Part shown: positions 24,043-36,190 of the stretch, piece after piece
How the letters are laid out: each line of letters opens with the position of its first letter
How positions within the stretch are numbered: the first letter of the stretch is position 1
NCBI GenBank assembly: GCA_037176705.1
Contig: CM073885.1
Location: 163,794,290 to 163,858,289 of the forward strand
Source of the DNA: Molossus alvarezi
Taxonomy: Eukaryota > Chordata > Mammalia > Chiroptera > Molossidae
Length of the DNA stretch: 64,000 nt
Direction: 5' to 3'
Program-made: the position numbers and the translations under genes
Notes under the pieces: generated by a model
What the model saw: the letters and a program-made list of their open reading frames with translations, nothing else
Database searches by the model: none
Told to the model about the DNA's origin: nothing

Positions 24043-24178
24043 ATACACACACACACACACACATATACACATATGTATATATATGCATGTGTAGATTTAT
24101 ATATGTGTGTGTGTGTGTACATATGCGTGTATATGTATATATGTGTGTGCATATGTGTATATATACACACACACACTC
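24043..24178. repeat. Compound CA/TG/TA microsatellite
   Basis: CA units at the left, mixed TA and TG units in the centre and CA units at the right are seen directly. Alternating purine-pyrimidine sequence extends through most of the tract. Confidence 0.95.
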
Positions 24179-24609
24179 TTATAGGAAGAATTAAAAACAG
24201 AAAAAAAAAATGGTTCTAATATAATGTGAGTGACTACTTCAGGCTGAGAACAAAATTACCAGGGATAGGTTCACACTGTCTTAAAAGTCTTGTATTGCCT
24301 TCAACTGAAATAGAAATAAAAGTAATGTGTGCCAAAAACCTTGAAAAGGTGGCTCAGAAGTGCTTCATGCCACTATAAAGATAGTGATTTGAGTGATGCA
24401 TGAGATGCACTCCCCCCAAATTGAATTTGTGAAATGCCAGAGTAGAAAAATCAGCGCTTCCAAATTAATATATGATGGTATTATTATGGGACTTTAATTA
24501 CTTACGTATAGTTAAATCAATACTCTAAATATTTGAGTAGAATCAGTAGGCTGTGAAAGTTCAAACAGGCATGTTCTTTTACTCAATAATTCTGAGATTT
24601 TTAAAGAAC
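24179..24609. other. Unique sequence, nothing recognised
   Basis: No repeat or exon was recognised. Confidence 0.45.
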
Positions 24610-24840
24610 AGTTTTGTGTGGTGTCTGATGAGCTAGGCATTGAGACCGACACACCTGGGTTTAAATGATGATTGTGTCGAGGTTTAATTGTGTGACATGG
24701 TCATACATGTCACCTTCCCAGCATCCATTTCATTATCTGAAAAGAGCAATTAGAATAGCAACCTCGAAAAACTCCTAAGACTGAGCCCCTGAAGCATTAA
24801 GCATACTTCCTTGAGCACAGTAAGCACGTGAAAACCCCAG
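24610..24840 (+). repeat. MIR SINE remnant
   Basis: An almost full-length sense MIR is visible: gacacacctgggtttaaat in the head, aattgtgtgacatggtc in the core, ccatttcattatctgaaaag and ttgagcacagtaagcacg in the 3' half. Confidence 0.8.
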
Positions 24841-25001
24841 CTATTGCACCAAGCACTATTAGCATTGTTGTTGTTATTATAATGTCACAGAGATATTTAC
24901 ACATGCATTTGACATTTCATAGATGTTTATCATAAACATAACATAATTGGTTTTCCTCCATTCTTTGGAATAAAGGCCAACCATTTAAGAAATTAGATAT
25001 C

Positions 25002-25203
25002 ACCCCGGCCAGTTTGGCTCAGTGGTTAGAGAGTCGGCCTGCGATTTAGAGATACCCGGGTTCGGTTCCCACTAAGGGCACCTCGTTTGGGTGGCAACCA
25101 CTTGACATGTCCCTTTTACATCGATGTTTCCCTCTCTCTCCCACTCTGTCTGAATAAAATATGAAAAAATGTCCTCGGGTGAGATTAAAAAATTAAAAAA
25201 AAA
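25002..25203 (+). mobile_element. Ves SINE with internal deletion and perfect target duplication
   Basis: The head is ccccggccagtttggctca and the B box is ggttcggttcc. Compared with the copy at 13269-13521, the block between the head and ggtggcaacc is missing about 35-50 bases. A perfect 15-bp target copy, aagaaattagatatc, lies at 24987-25001 and 25204-25218, so it is among the youngest insertions here. Confidence 0.96.
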
Positions 25204-25218
25204 AAGAAATTAGATATC

Positions 25219-25470
25219 TCTGTATGCACTGACAGTGAGGAAGGTGGAATACATGAGTCTTGATTACTAAAAGTCAAGTTGCAGAGCAATATGTGTCTTA
25301 CAGCCTTTGTTTTAAAATTGTGTCTATGTAGATGTCTGCTTGTATGTGCTGATGAATGTGTCTGAAAATTTATACACCTGTTATCAACATTAGTTACTGC
25401 AGGAGGGAGAGAATGTGAATTGGAGCAGATAAGAGAAAAAATCCACTTGTACCTTACAGATTTTTATTTT
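25219..25470 (+). repeat. Possible old LINE-1 3' end
   Basis: agtcaagttgcagagcaatatg, a TG-rich middle, tttatacacctgttatcaac and a pyrimidine-rich end resemble an ancient L1 3' UTR in sense orientation. The match is weak and the flanks are undefined. Confidence 0.4.
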
Positions 25471-25854
25471 CTCTCTGTATGCCTTTTTTATGACAAGCGT
25501 GTGTTACTTTTATACTAATTTAAAAAGTAATAAGCCTTCACATCCTTCTTATTCAACAGTGCCCTGCCAAGTTTCACACCAGTAATAGTGCCAAATTCCA
25601 CCCATAAATTATGCATATATACAAGTATATTCCTTCTCAAAATGACCAGAGCCCTATAATATTAACAGGAGTTGGCCATGTATAAAGAAGAGACTTCCAA
25701 AACTCTCTCTTGTTTGCATTCTCCAACTGACTATTTATTTGTAGAAAGTTTATGACTCTACTATAGACCATTTCTTCAGAAGTCATGTTTTTAGACAAAT
25801 GCATTTTCTTCTGAAACAATACATTCTTACCTTGCCCAGGTTGTTTACATTTTT
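25471..25854. other. Unique sequence, nothing recognised
   Basis: No repeat or exon was recognised. Confidence 0.45.
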
Positions 25855-25865
25855 CTTTTTTTTAA

Positions 25866-28800
25866 TTAAATTTATTGGGGTGACATTGGTTAATAAGGTC
25901 ATTTATGTTTCAGGTGTACATTGCTATGATACATGATCTATATACTGCATTGTGTGCCCACCACCCAAAGTCAGATCATCTTCCATCACCATATAGTTGT
26001 CCCCCTTTGCCCTTTACTGCCCCCACCTTCTTCCCTCAGGTAATCACCATACTGTTGTCTGTGTCTATGCGTTTCAGTTTTATATCCCACATATGAGTAA
26101 AGTCATGTGGTTCTTAGCTTTTTCTGACTGGCTTATTTTGCTTAGTATAACATCCTCAAGGTCCATCCATGTTGTCACAAATAGCAGTATTTCATCTTTT
26201 TTTATGACTGAGTAGTATTCCATAGTACATATGTACCACATCTTCTTTATCCAATCCTCTACTAAAGGATACTGTGGCTGTCTCAATGTCTTGGCCACAG
26301 TGAATAATGCAATGGACATAGGGCTGTATATATCTTTGTGAAAAAAATGTTTTCAAGTTTTAGAGACATATCCAGAAGAGGGATTGTTGCTAACTCTAGT
26401 CTTAATTTTTTGAGGAACAGGCAGACTATTTTCCACAGTGGCTATACCAGTCTGCATTCCCATAAGCAGTGAATGAGAATTCCTTTTTCTCCACAACTTC
26501 TCCAACATTTGTTATTGTCTTGTTGATACTAGCCATTCTAACAGGTGTGAGGTGGTATCTCATTGTAGTTTTGATTTGCATTTTCCTAATAGCTAGTGAA
26601 GTTGAACATCTTTTCAAATATCTGTTGGTCATTTGTAGGTCTTGGGAGAGGTGTCTGTTCAGGTATTCTGCCAATTTTGTCATTGGAATATTTGTTAGTT
26701 TGGTGTGAAGTTATATGAGTTCTTTATATATTTTGGATATTAACCCCTTATCCAAGCTGTTGTTTGCAAATGTCTTCTCCCATTCAGCTGGTTGTCTTTT
26801 TGGTTTGTTGGCAGTTTCCTTTGCTGTGTGGAAGCTTTGTGGTTTGATGGAGTCCCATTCACTTACTTTTGCCTTACGTCCCTTGCCTTTGGGGTTAAAT
26901 TTATAAAATGTTCTCTACAAAGAACCATTAAGTTTAGTGCCTATGTTTTCTTCTACATACTTTATTATTTCAGATCTTATATTTAGGCCTTTGATCCATT
27001 TTGAATTACTTTTTGTACAAGGGGGCAAACTGTAATCTAGTTTTATTTTTTCACATGTGGTTTTCCAATTCTCCCAGCACATTTATTGAAGAGGCTTTTT
27101 TTCTCCATTGTGTTTTGGGCTCCTTTATCAAAAATGATCTGCCAACATACATGTGGTTTTATATCTGCGCTCCCAATTCTGTTCCATTGGTCTGTGTGTC
27201 TGTTTCTTCCAACACCATGTGGTCTTGATTATCATAGGTCTGCAGTATAATTTGAAACCAGGTATTGTGATACCTCCAGCTCCCCCCTCCCCCACTCAGG
27301 ATTGCTTTGGAAATTCATATATTACTTTGGGAAATATGGCCATTTTAACTATGTCGATTTATCCAATCCATAAACACAGAATATCTTTATATTTTATTGT
27401 GTTTTTCAATTTCTTTTAATAATGCTTTATAGTTTTCAGTATATAGGTTCTTCACATCCTTTATTAAGTTTATTCCTAGCTATTTTATTCTTTTGGTTGC
27501 AATTGCAAAACTATTTTTTTTTCTTTTTCTTTTTTCAAAATTTTATTGTTAGTATATAGGAAAACAGTGGACTTTTGTACATTGACATTGTATCCCACAA
27601 TTTTACTGTATTTGTTTATTGTTTCTAATAGATTCTTGGTGGGATATTTAGAGTTTTCTATATACAGAAATATATCATCTGCAAAAAGGTACACTTTTAA
27701 TTCTTCCTTCACAATTTATATGCCCTTTATTTCTTTCTCTTGCCTGAGTTTTCTGGCTGCGTCTTCCATAACTGTGTTGAATGTTAGTGGGGAGAGTGGG
27801 CATCTTTGTCTTGTTCCTGATTTTAAAGAAAAAGCTTTCAGTTTTTCACCATTGAGTCTGATATCGGCTGAGGGTTTGTCATATATGGCCTTTATTTTGT
27901 TGAGGTATTTTTCTTCTCTACATATTGTATTGAGTATTTTAATCATAAGTGGATGTTGTATCTTATTAAATGCTTTTTGTGCATCTATTGATAAGATCAT
28001 ATGATTTTTATCTTTTGTTTTGTTGATGTGGTATGTTACCTTGATCAATTTCCACATGTTGAACTATCCTTGTGCCCCTGGAATGCACCCCACTTGATAA
28101 TGTGTTATTTTTTTTAATGTTATTGTTGTATTTGATTTTCGAGTATTCTGTTTAAGATTTTTGAATCTGTATTCATCAGAGATATTGATCTGTTGTTATT
28201 TTTTTGTGGGTGTTATTCTTGCCAAGCTTTAGTATCAGGGCTATGTTGGCCTCATAAAATGTGTTAGGAAGTATTGCCTCTTCTTCAATTTTGTGGAAGA
28301 GTTTGAGAAGGATAGGTATCAAATCTTCTTTGAATGTTTGGTGGAATTCACTTGTGAAGCCATCTGTTCCTGGACTTTTATTTTTTGGAAGGTTTTGATG
28401 GCTGTTTCAATTTCCTCACTGTTGATCGATTTATTTAGATTTTCCAGTGCTTCATGATTCAGTCTAGGAATGTTATATATTTCTAAGGGCTTACCCATTT
28501 CTTTTAGGTTATTGATTTGGTAGCATGTAGTCTTTTATAGTATTCTAGTATGATGCTTTGTATATGTGAGATTTCTGTGGTAACATCTCTTTTTTTTTAA
28601 ATTTTGTTTATGTGAACCTTTTATTTTTTTCTTATTGAGTCTAGCCAGGGGTTTGTAAATTTTATCAATCTTTTCAAAGAACAAGCTCTTTGTTGTATTA
28701 AATTTGTGTATAGTCTTTTTGTTCTGTTTCATTCAATTCTGCTCTAGTTTTTATTGCTTTCTTTCTTTGGCTGAATTTGGGTTGCCCTTGTTCTTTTTTT

Positions 28801-29397
28801 CTCATTCTTCAAGATGTAATGTTAAATTGTTTACTTGGGGATTTCTCTTATTTCTTGAGATAGGTCTGAAATGATATAAATGTCCTCTTATTACTGCTTT
28901 TGCTACATCCTAGAAGTTTTGATATGTTATATTGTCATCTTCATTTGTCTCTCTATATCTTTTGATTTCACCTTTTATTTCTTCTTTGACCTAGTCATTT
29001 TTTAATTATATGTTGTTTAATCTCCACATATTTTTGAGTTTCTTTGCTTTATTTTTGTAATTTACTTCTAATTTCAAAGCATTGTGATCAGAGAATATGC
29101 TTGGTATGATTTCAATCTTATTGAATTTGTTGAGGCTAGTTTTGTGACCCAACTTATGGTATATCCTTGAGAATGTTCCATGTGCACTGGAGAAGAAGGT
29201 ATAATCTGATGTTCTGAGATGAAAGGCTCTGTAAATGTCAATTATGTCCATTTGGTCTAACATGTCATTTAAGCCTTTTTCTTTGTGGATTTTTTGGTTG
29301 GATGATCTACCTAGAGCTGTCAATAGAGTATTAAGGTCCCCATGATTGTGTTTTTGGCTGTTTTGCACTTTAGTTATATTAGTAGTTACTTTATATA
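25866..29397 (-). mobile_element. 5'-truncated LINE-1 with most of ORF2
   Basis: A 3.5-kb minus-strand L1 begins inside the endonuclease part of ORF2 near 29397 and runs through reverse transcriptase to a 3' UTR at 25866. That UTR contains an attggggtgacattgg block in + sense. The flanks carry an 11-bp sequence, cttttttttaa, at 25855-25865 and 29398-29408 that is a plausible target duplication, though T-rich. It is older than the L1 at 43.7 kb, with a different 3' UTR and many more frame breaks. Confidence 0.9.
26080..29397 (-). pseudogene. Decayed L1 ORF2 (endonuclease and reverse transcriptase)
   Basis: The L1 ORF2 protein nicks target DNA and copies the element RNA into it. Visible pieces, from 5' to 3' on the minus strand, are an endonuclease segment near 29010-29370 with FFSSAHGTFSRI and IFSDHNAL, a reverse transcriptase segment at 27716-28057 with [14 protein letters not shown] and the [10 protein letters not shown] motif, and the catalytic block YLFADDIFLYIENS near 27670. 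Then come the C-terminal pieces IYTMEYYS near 26200 and a [17 protein letters not shown] segment near 26580. These lie in different frames separated by stops. The first 140 or so residues, including the start and early catalytic residues of the endonuclease, are absent, so it cannot encode an active protein. Confidence 0.9.
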
Positions 29398-29408
29398 CTT
29401 TTTTTTAA

Positions 29409-31059
29409 CCTGGCATGAATAATTACCCTTTATTTTCTTTCAAAATTGATAGGCAATAGATTGATGGAATTCAAGTATTTGCTCCACAGATATTTTTGTA
29501 TGCCAACTCTGTGGAAGAACTTGCCTCACCTACAACAAAACAACTCACTTGTATCTTATGGGTGGTTGGCAACAGATTAAATTGAAGCCTTCTACCCATA
29601 TATAGCTCATTTATTTTAGGCAGAGAAATAAGAGCTCAATGCAGTAATACCCTCTGCCTACCAATTACAGTTTTCAGTCACAAAACCAGGTAGCCTTTAA
29701 GCAATGGGCTAATACCACATGCCACTCAGTGCAGATTTAGATGATGGATGACTAGAATTTGAAGTAACTGGACAGCTGTCTAAACAGACTATTTTGTTAT
29801 ACTGAAGGGATGCCATTTCTAACTATGATGATAGAGTAGATGAAATGCATAAATCAGTGGAGCTTTTTTATAGCATTAATTTAGGGGAACGATTTTTAAC
29901 TCTCCTTATGGGTTCAATGCATTGGACTAGGGTCCAATGCATGTTTCTATAATTGGAAGAATATAATATTCTTGTTTCAGGTGCTATACCATATGTTTTC
30001 TTATATCTAAATTCATACAATAAGAAGGTTCTGTTGCAATCAAGGGGCTATGTATTCTCATGTCTTTTTTTTTTTTTTTTTTTTGTCTCTGTATGACATT
30101 TCTTACTCCTAACCCTCTGCCCCAGCTAAAGCAAGTTGAAATAATTTGGTCTCTGAAAATGTTCAACAATGTTATATCCAAGAATCTACTTCAGTGGTTT
30201 ATTGTGAACACACACTCAGATGCCTGCATAACCCAGATATTAACTAGAGTAATTGCTGTTGCAACAAATAGATGTCAACATTTCAGAGGCTTAACATAAC
30301 TGGCATTTTTTAAAATTCTTGTAACAGTTCAAACAAGGTTTTCATTGCTATCTCAGACAAGAAGAAGTATGGAGTATAGTCCAGGTGTGGAAGTGACACA
30401 TCACTTCACCTAAGTGCAGAGGAAGCTGATAAATGTAAGCTAGCTTTCAGCTCAAAGAAGGGGACAGTGCATTTTGATGCACAGTTAGCAGTTCCTGACA
30501 TGTTGTTCACATTAAATAAGTGACACTATCCAAATGTAAGAAAAGAGGAAGTTGTGAGGTTTTTAACAAACTGGAAAACTCTTGATTCAACTGCACAGGA
30601 AAACGTTAATCATTATAGCCAACTTTTACCATGGAGAAATGATTGATTTGACCAGATCTTTTGATTTTTAAAGGCAATAAAAAAACATTTTCTTAACAGA
30701 AATTCTCCATTAAAAAATATCAGAAACTATTTTAGTATTAAAATATATACATATATATATACACACACACTATGTGGAGCAAATAATCCATCTTCTGCCT
30801 GAATACGACCAGTAGACCACTGTTTTAGATGTTGTCCATGCTCTAATATTGGGAAGTTCACTCCTTGTTGTTTCTGAAAGTTTGTGTTATGTCAGAGTTC
30901 AGGGACAAATTATAAGAGGATTGGGCAAAATCTGACCCGAAGAACATTCTCTAAATTGTTCACCTACATCAGGTAAAGAATTTTTGATGTTCTTCACTTG
31001 CTAAATATGTTATGATATGCATTACATTCATTATTTAAATATATCACATTCTCTGGGTA
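29409..31059. other. Unique sequence with a poly-T run and a perfect hairpin
   Basis: No repeat family or exon was recognised. An 11-bp perfect inverted repeat lies at 29917-29942, a 20-base T run at 30065-30084 and a TA/CA tract at about 30742-30771. Confidence 0.45.
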
Positions 31060-31410
31060 TATGGAAGAATTTAACTTTCCCATCTTCTTTGGCATTAGAT
31101 GTAGTCATGTGACTGGTTTGAGCAATGAAATGTGGCAGAACATGACTTGTCCCTTACTGAAGGTTGCCTGAGACTCATGCTGTTCTTTGTTTCTTTCTTT
31201 CACTGTTCTTCATGGTGACTGGCAAAGGTCCAGATTTTGTCATCCTTGGGCCTAGAGTGACAGTGATACAGAGGAACTTCCAGCAGCACATAATGGATGA
31301 TAGGCATGGATAAAGGAAAAGATTTTATTATTCAATCTGGAGGTTGTTTGCATATCACTATCTGGTCTTTCCAGATTAATTTCCTTGTTCATAGCCACGT
31401 TTAAGCAACT
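31060..31410 (+). mobile_element. MaLR-type LTR remnant
   Basis: Blocks ggcattagatgtagtcatg, gcaatgaaatgtggcag, catggtgactggcaaagg, tccttgggcctagagtgac and aatggatgataggcatgg follow the order of MLT1-like ERVL-MaLR LTRs in sense orientation. It is strongly diverged and has no internal region. The subfamily is not certain. Confidence 0.5.
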
Positions 31411-31434
31411 GTTAATTTTTTGGAGGAGGAATAA

Positions 31435-31600
31435 TAAGTATATGGATTTGGAATTAGAGACTTGACTTGAGGTCCCTGGAAGGGAGAACTAATAAGATGC
31501 ATAAAACTTGGTCATATTACTTAATCTCTCTAACCCTCAGGTTAGTCATTTGTATAGTGAGGGGTTTGGTATTGGATAATTTTAAAGATATTTTTCATTC
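31435..31600 (+). repeat. MIR SINE remnant
   Basis: tatggatttggaattagag, tcatattacttaatctctc, taaccctcaggttagtc and the tttgtatagtgagggg block match sense MIR, including a decayed cctcagtttcctcat motif. Confidence 0.55.
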
Positions 31601-32716
31601 CAAATTCACCTGAAGTAAAATCTGTGCCCTTTTTGAATAATGAATAAGTTTACACAAATATACTGACATTGAACTCTGCAGTATACTAGAGTAATCACTT
31701 TCCATTATATTCATTATCACAGTCTTTAGACATGCAAAGTCATTAGCTATGAGTATTTGTGTGTACAGAATGGGTTCAACTAGATACAGTTTAGAAGCAC
31801 AGACAATGCATTTGAAAAATATTGATTTGCTTCAAATCACAAACATATTTCCTAGAAGAATTCTAGAACCTTATTCTAGTGATTCCTGAGCACATGTTTT
31901 TTCCTCTGTTATCATGTTTGTAATGTGAATTAGAGTTCCTGCAGAAAGCTTTATTTATTTTATGTATGTTTGACTTTTGCCACACCAACATCTACAGTGC
32001 AATTAGGATAGTTCACAAAGATCATGGATCACTTAACACCACCCACTGAGAGAAATATGGAAGCACACTTGTAGAATTTGCCTTGCTTTCGGGGGGTGGG
32101 GGGGGGCAGAACATTTTAATTTGTCTTTTCTTGGAAGAAAAAAATAAGAAGCAACTTCAAGATGAGAAATTACTAGGCAGCAAGCATATTGTGATAAATC
32201 AGCCATAACGTAATTATAACAACTTCCTCGGGAAAGAAATCAATGCTGAATCAGACTTAGATAGACCAAGGGGATCAAACAGAAGTCAAAGGTGCTTCTC
32301 CATCTTAAAATTGGATCATTATTGCAGTTATTATTGTCAGTTACTATAATATAATACTGGGAGAAATACACAAAGTCCCAGTGCTGCTTTCATTGCCTGG
32401 CTAGAGAAGTCAATCCATTACAAGGAAATAAATTCAAGTGTATTAATCTATCTAAATATCAAGTGAATTAGGGTAGTTAGAAGATGGCTACCTCTGAGTC
32501 TCCTTGATTTTTATTGTTGAAAAACAAGCAGAAAGCAAAAAGCAAAATGTGATTTTGAAAGGAGAAATTGCAAGCATTCTGTTTGTTTTGAAAATTGGAC
32601 ACCAAGGCCTGCTTTAATAGAACAGATACCCATTCGGAGCCTGAAAGATGAATTTGAATGCATGCTGTGTCACTGACCATCTATCCCAAGCAGAAATCAG
32701 GAGGCAACAGAGAATA

Positions 32717-32719
<3 letters not shown>
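31601..32719. other. Unique sequence, nothing recognised
   Basis: No repeat or exon was recognised. A G-rich run lies near 32090-32107. Confidence 0.45.

Positions 32720-32751
<32 letters not shown>
32720..32751. repeat. (CT)n microsatellite
   Basis: About fifteen perfect CT units are seen directly, not attached to a SINE. Confidence 0.95.
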
Positions 32752-32754
<3 letters not shown>

Positions 32755-32849
32755 ACATTCAGTCAGTCACCAACTTTTCCTATTATGCTACTTTAATAGT
32801 CCTGAAAGCTTTCCCCTCCTTTCCATTCCATCCCAACTATAGGCGTCAG

Positions 32850-33060
32850 GTCTCAGCCTTCCTGACTGTATTTCTGCACTGGTCTCCTCGCCCATTTCCC
32901 TGCCTTCAGCTTCCTGTGCTCCTGGTACATTCTTCTTAAGCTCACCCAAGAGATCTTCCTGAAAGGCAAGTCTAATCCTGACACTTATGGCCTTTGAATC
33001 ATTACTAAATCATGCAGTAACTCCCTCTAATAGATCATTATTGCCCAAAGAGTAGAACGC
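32850..33060 (+). repeat. Possible L2 LINE remnant
   Basis: tctgcactggtctcctcgcc, the gagatcttcctgaaagg block and aatcctgacacttatgg are in the order of the L2 region with ctggtctcc, gtgatctttctaaaa and ctgatcatgtcac. Diverged and uncertain. Confidence 0.45.
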
Positions 33061-33434
33061 TCTGTCTTTCTCTTGCCAGATATCAATCAAATTGATTATC
33101 AAGCAAATCCATCATTCATTTTCTACTTAATATTTAGTAAACCCTTTATGGCCCTTATTGGGTTTCCAGCCCTGTGCTGGAGAGGTATCTTTCTTTTTAC
33201 ATCTAAAGTGGGTGGGAGGTGGCAAAAGAGATTCCTTAGATCAGGCTCTGTGAGCATAACCTGATCATTGCTGCCCTGGAGAGGGGCATGGACCATCTTT
33301 TATAGCATCAACTAAAATGTGTGTTACTTTTTGAAGCAATGATAGAAGCTTCCTGTAAACTTCAATGCAAATGTAAAAAAATATATTTCACAGGAATATG
33401 TATATGCATATATGTGTGTATGTATCAATGTGTA

Positions 33435-33469
<35 letters not shown>

Positions 33470-34056
33470 TGTTTCTATAGAATGATAAGCATTCCATTCC
33501 TGAAAAGTAATGTATAAGAGTTAGAATGACGAAAGGAAATAAACAATATGTCTGCAAGTGGAAAGGCCTTGATCTGTGATTCTGTGTTTCATTAAAACTA
33601 TTGATAGGCTATAGAGCCCATTCTTTTAAATAACTAAGAGTCTTGATGTACATGGAAGGATTTTTCTCTGTCTCTTGATCAACCTTAGTATGGGTGTAAC
33701 ACACACTCAAGGGATGTAGTGCCCTAAGGGTACACTTGAACAAGAGAAATAAATGAATCACTGGAGGAGTGATCCATCCATCCTTTGGTAGGACATTCAC
33801 ACAATCTACGTGTAACTCTGGGGGGTTTGAGCATCATTTTTTCCAGTTGAACCTAGTTCTATAATGTCCACTCTAGTGGCTTTCCCTCTGCCCTGTCTCA
33901 CTCTGGCTGCTGTGACCACCTTTCAGAGAAGCTAAAAGAACCCAAGGTATTGTTTCAGGCTCTATCTACTTTCAAAAGAACACAGATTAAGGCAAATATT
34001 CTATAAGTGATCTTTTCTACCAAATAACTCATGATTGATTCTATAGCCAAGAATGT
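33061..34056. other. Unique sequence with a TG/AG tract
   Basis: Nothing was recognised except the compound (TG)n(AG)n tract at about 33429-33469. Confidence 0.45.
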
Positions 34057-34067
34057 AGATGTTTTAA

Positions 34068-34281
34068 AGTTTATTTTTATTATTAAAAGTATTACAGATG
34101 TACCTCCTTTTCCCCCCATTGACCCTCTCTACCCCACCCTGTTTCCCCAGGCCTGCACCGCACTATTGTCTATGTCTATGGGTTATGCATATATGGATAT
34201 AACTTTTTTAGTTCATCTATTCTCCCCACCACCATCTTTTCTTCTGTCATACCACTCTGAACACACCCGATCTTCTCTGTA
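34068..34281 (-). mobile_element. Short 5'-truncated LINE-1 3' end
   Basis: tattacagatgtacctcc, a C-rich block and gtctatgtctatgggttatgc match the 3' UTR of the other minus-strand L1s. A short target duplication agatgtttt is at 34057-34065 and 34282-34290. Only about 210 bases of the element were inserted. Confidence 0.8.
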
Positions 34282-34292
34282 AGATGTTTTGA

Positions 34293-34674
34293 TATTACCC
34301 TAACTTGCTCTTAGGAATAAATTTAGATAAGGACTATGTGCATATATTAAGCATTTTTATGTGCTATTTTATTTTTACTATGAATTTTTCTCAAATTCAA
34401 AATTTGTTTAGAACAAGAGAATTATTTATTGTTAAGAGGATATAGAGGTTAAGGTTTAAAGCTACATATCTCTATTCTTCATGCAGGTGAAGAACAATAG
34501 ATATTAAAGGGTTTTCTGTTACCTAGATACCAGGGACTTTTGATCTTGTCACCATACAAAATCCTCTACTCTACTTCTGAAAAGAGCCACACTGCCATAC
34601 AGTAAAGGTGCATCTTCAAGGATTAAAAAAAAGGGGGCATTTTGCTATCTCTTCAGAAAGAAAGGGTGCTATAT
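34293..34674. other. Unique sequence, nothing recognised
   Basis: No repeat or exon was recognised. Confidence 0.45.
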
Positions 34675-35456
34675 ATAGCCATGCACCACATAACAATATT
34701 TCAATCCACTGAAGTCCACATATGCAATGGTGGTTCCATACAATTACATGAATGGCACCTGGAAGAAGACACTCAAGAGTTTCATCCATGATTTCAAAAG
34801 ATGTTTCCAAGGATGACGAGGCTTCAAACATGAATGTAATTGTGGTTGAGATGACAAACAACTAACCTGGATATGGGTGAGGATGACTGTGAGGAGCCCC
34901 TCGAGGCCGTTCCTAAGGTGTTTACTAGAGAGTAGTTGTTCAAACTGGAACAGGAATTCAAAGCTGAATAAAAGACAGGAGAAAAGGAACTGAAGATGGG
35001 GAAGAGACAAAAAACACCCAAGAAAATTCACAGTGAAAGCTTTAGCAGAGGCTTTTCCAGACCTCAGCAAGCTCCTTAGAATGCATGAAAGCAGGGATCG
35101 TCACAGTTAATGATTCTCATTAACAGAAAGGAATGCTCACGGTGTGCAAGCTGCTTACAGTAAGCAAATCTATGATTCAAAAAAGAAAGCAAGAAAGAAA
35201 CTGAGCAAACCACTGTGGACTTATTTCTGAGAAGAGTAACACCTCCTCAAGAAGAGCCTCAGGCAGGCCCTTCAGGAAGTGTTCCAGAAGAAGGCCTCAC
35301 TATCATAGGAGATGACAGCTCCATGTGTCTCTACCCCTGAGCCCCTCCAGTGGGACGAGCTGTGGAGGTGATGTTGCTAACTCTGACCCTGTGCAGACCT
35401 AAGCTCATGTGTGCATCTGTGTCTTAGTTCTCAACCCAAAGTTTATAAAGTAAAAC

Positions 35457-35458
35457 AA

Positions 35459-35497
<39 letters not shown>

Positions 35498-35499
35498 AA
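35457..35499. repeat. (AATA)n microsatellite
   Basis: About ten tetranucleotide units are seen directly, inside the Tigger remnant. Confidence 0.95.
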
Positions 35500-35865
35500 A
35501 TTAAAAATAGAAAAGCAAACAAAAAATCAGGCTAGAAAGAAAAAGTATTTTTGTACAGCTGTGGAATGTGTTTGTGTCTCAAGTTAAGTGTTATTACAAA
35601 ATAGTTGAAAAGTTAAAAAAAATTAAAATATTTATAAAGTGAAAACTTTATAGTAAGCAAAGGTCAGTTTATTATTGAAGAAAGAAAAACATTGTTTATA
35701 AAGTGAACGTAGCCTGTGTGTACTTGCAGTGTTTATAAAGTCTCTAGTCATGTGCAGTAACATCTTAGGCCTTTACATTTATTCACCACTCACTCACTGA
35801 CTAGAGCTTCTAGACCTACAAGCTCCATTCTTTGTAAATGTCATTTACAAAAGTACCATTTTTTT

Positions 35866-36052
35866 TTTCCTTTATTGATTTCTTTAGAGAGAGAGAGAAG
35901 CATTGACGAGAGAGAACATCAAATGGCCACCTCCTGCATCCTCTCCACTGGGGATCGGGCCCACAACCTGGGCATGTGTCCTGACCAGAAATCAAACTGG
36001 CAACCTCTTGGTGCATGGGCCGATGCTCGACTACTGAGCCACACCGGCTGGG
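35866..36052 (-). mobile_element. Ves SINE inside the Tigger element
   Basis: Reverse copy with the GA body at 35886-35900, the block cacctcctgcatcctctcc and the terminal ccggctgggc. A short catttttt sequence on both sides fits a target duplication within the Tigger accattttttat block. Confidence 0.9.
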
Positions 36053-36190
36053 CATTTTTTAGATCTTTCATACTGTATTTTTATTGTACTTCTATGATTT
36101 CATACACAAATACCCTCGTGGTACAATTGCCTACAGTATTCAGTACAGTAACACGTCATACAGGTTTGTAGCCTAGGAGTGTTAGCATAG

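Larger units (their letters stand above)
34675..36190 (+). mobile_element. Tigger-type (pogo/Tc1-mariner) DNA transposon remnant
   Basis: The left part, catgcaccacataacaat then atatgcaatggtggttcc, matches a Tigger terminal region. The middle translates on the plus strand, across frame breaks, to decayed C-terminal transposase. Visible peptides include the CKLLTVSKSMIQKRKQE region near 35150 and FLRRVTPPQEEPQAGPSGS at 35225-35285, then IIGDDSS near 35300. The 3' part, from tttattcaccactcactc to acaattgcctacagtattc and aggtttgtagcctagg, matches the right side. Most of the catalytic DDE domain is missing, so the element is a dead internal-deletion copy. A Ves SINE interrupts it, and an (AATA)n tract lies at 35457-35499. 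Confidence 0.85.
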
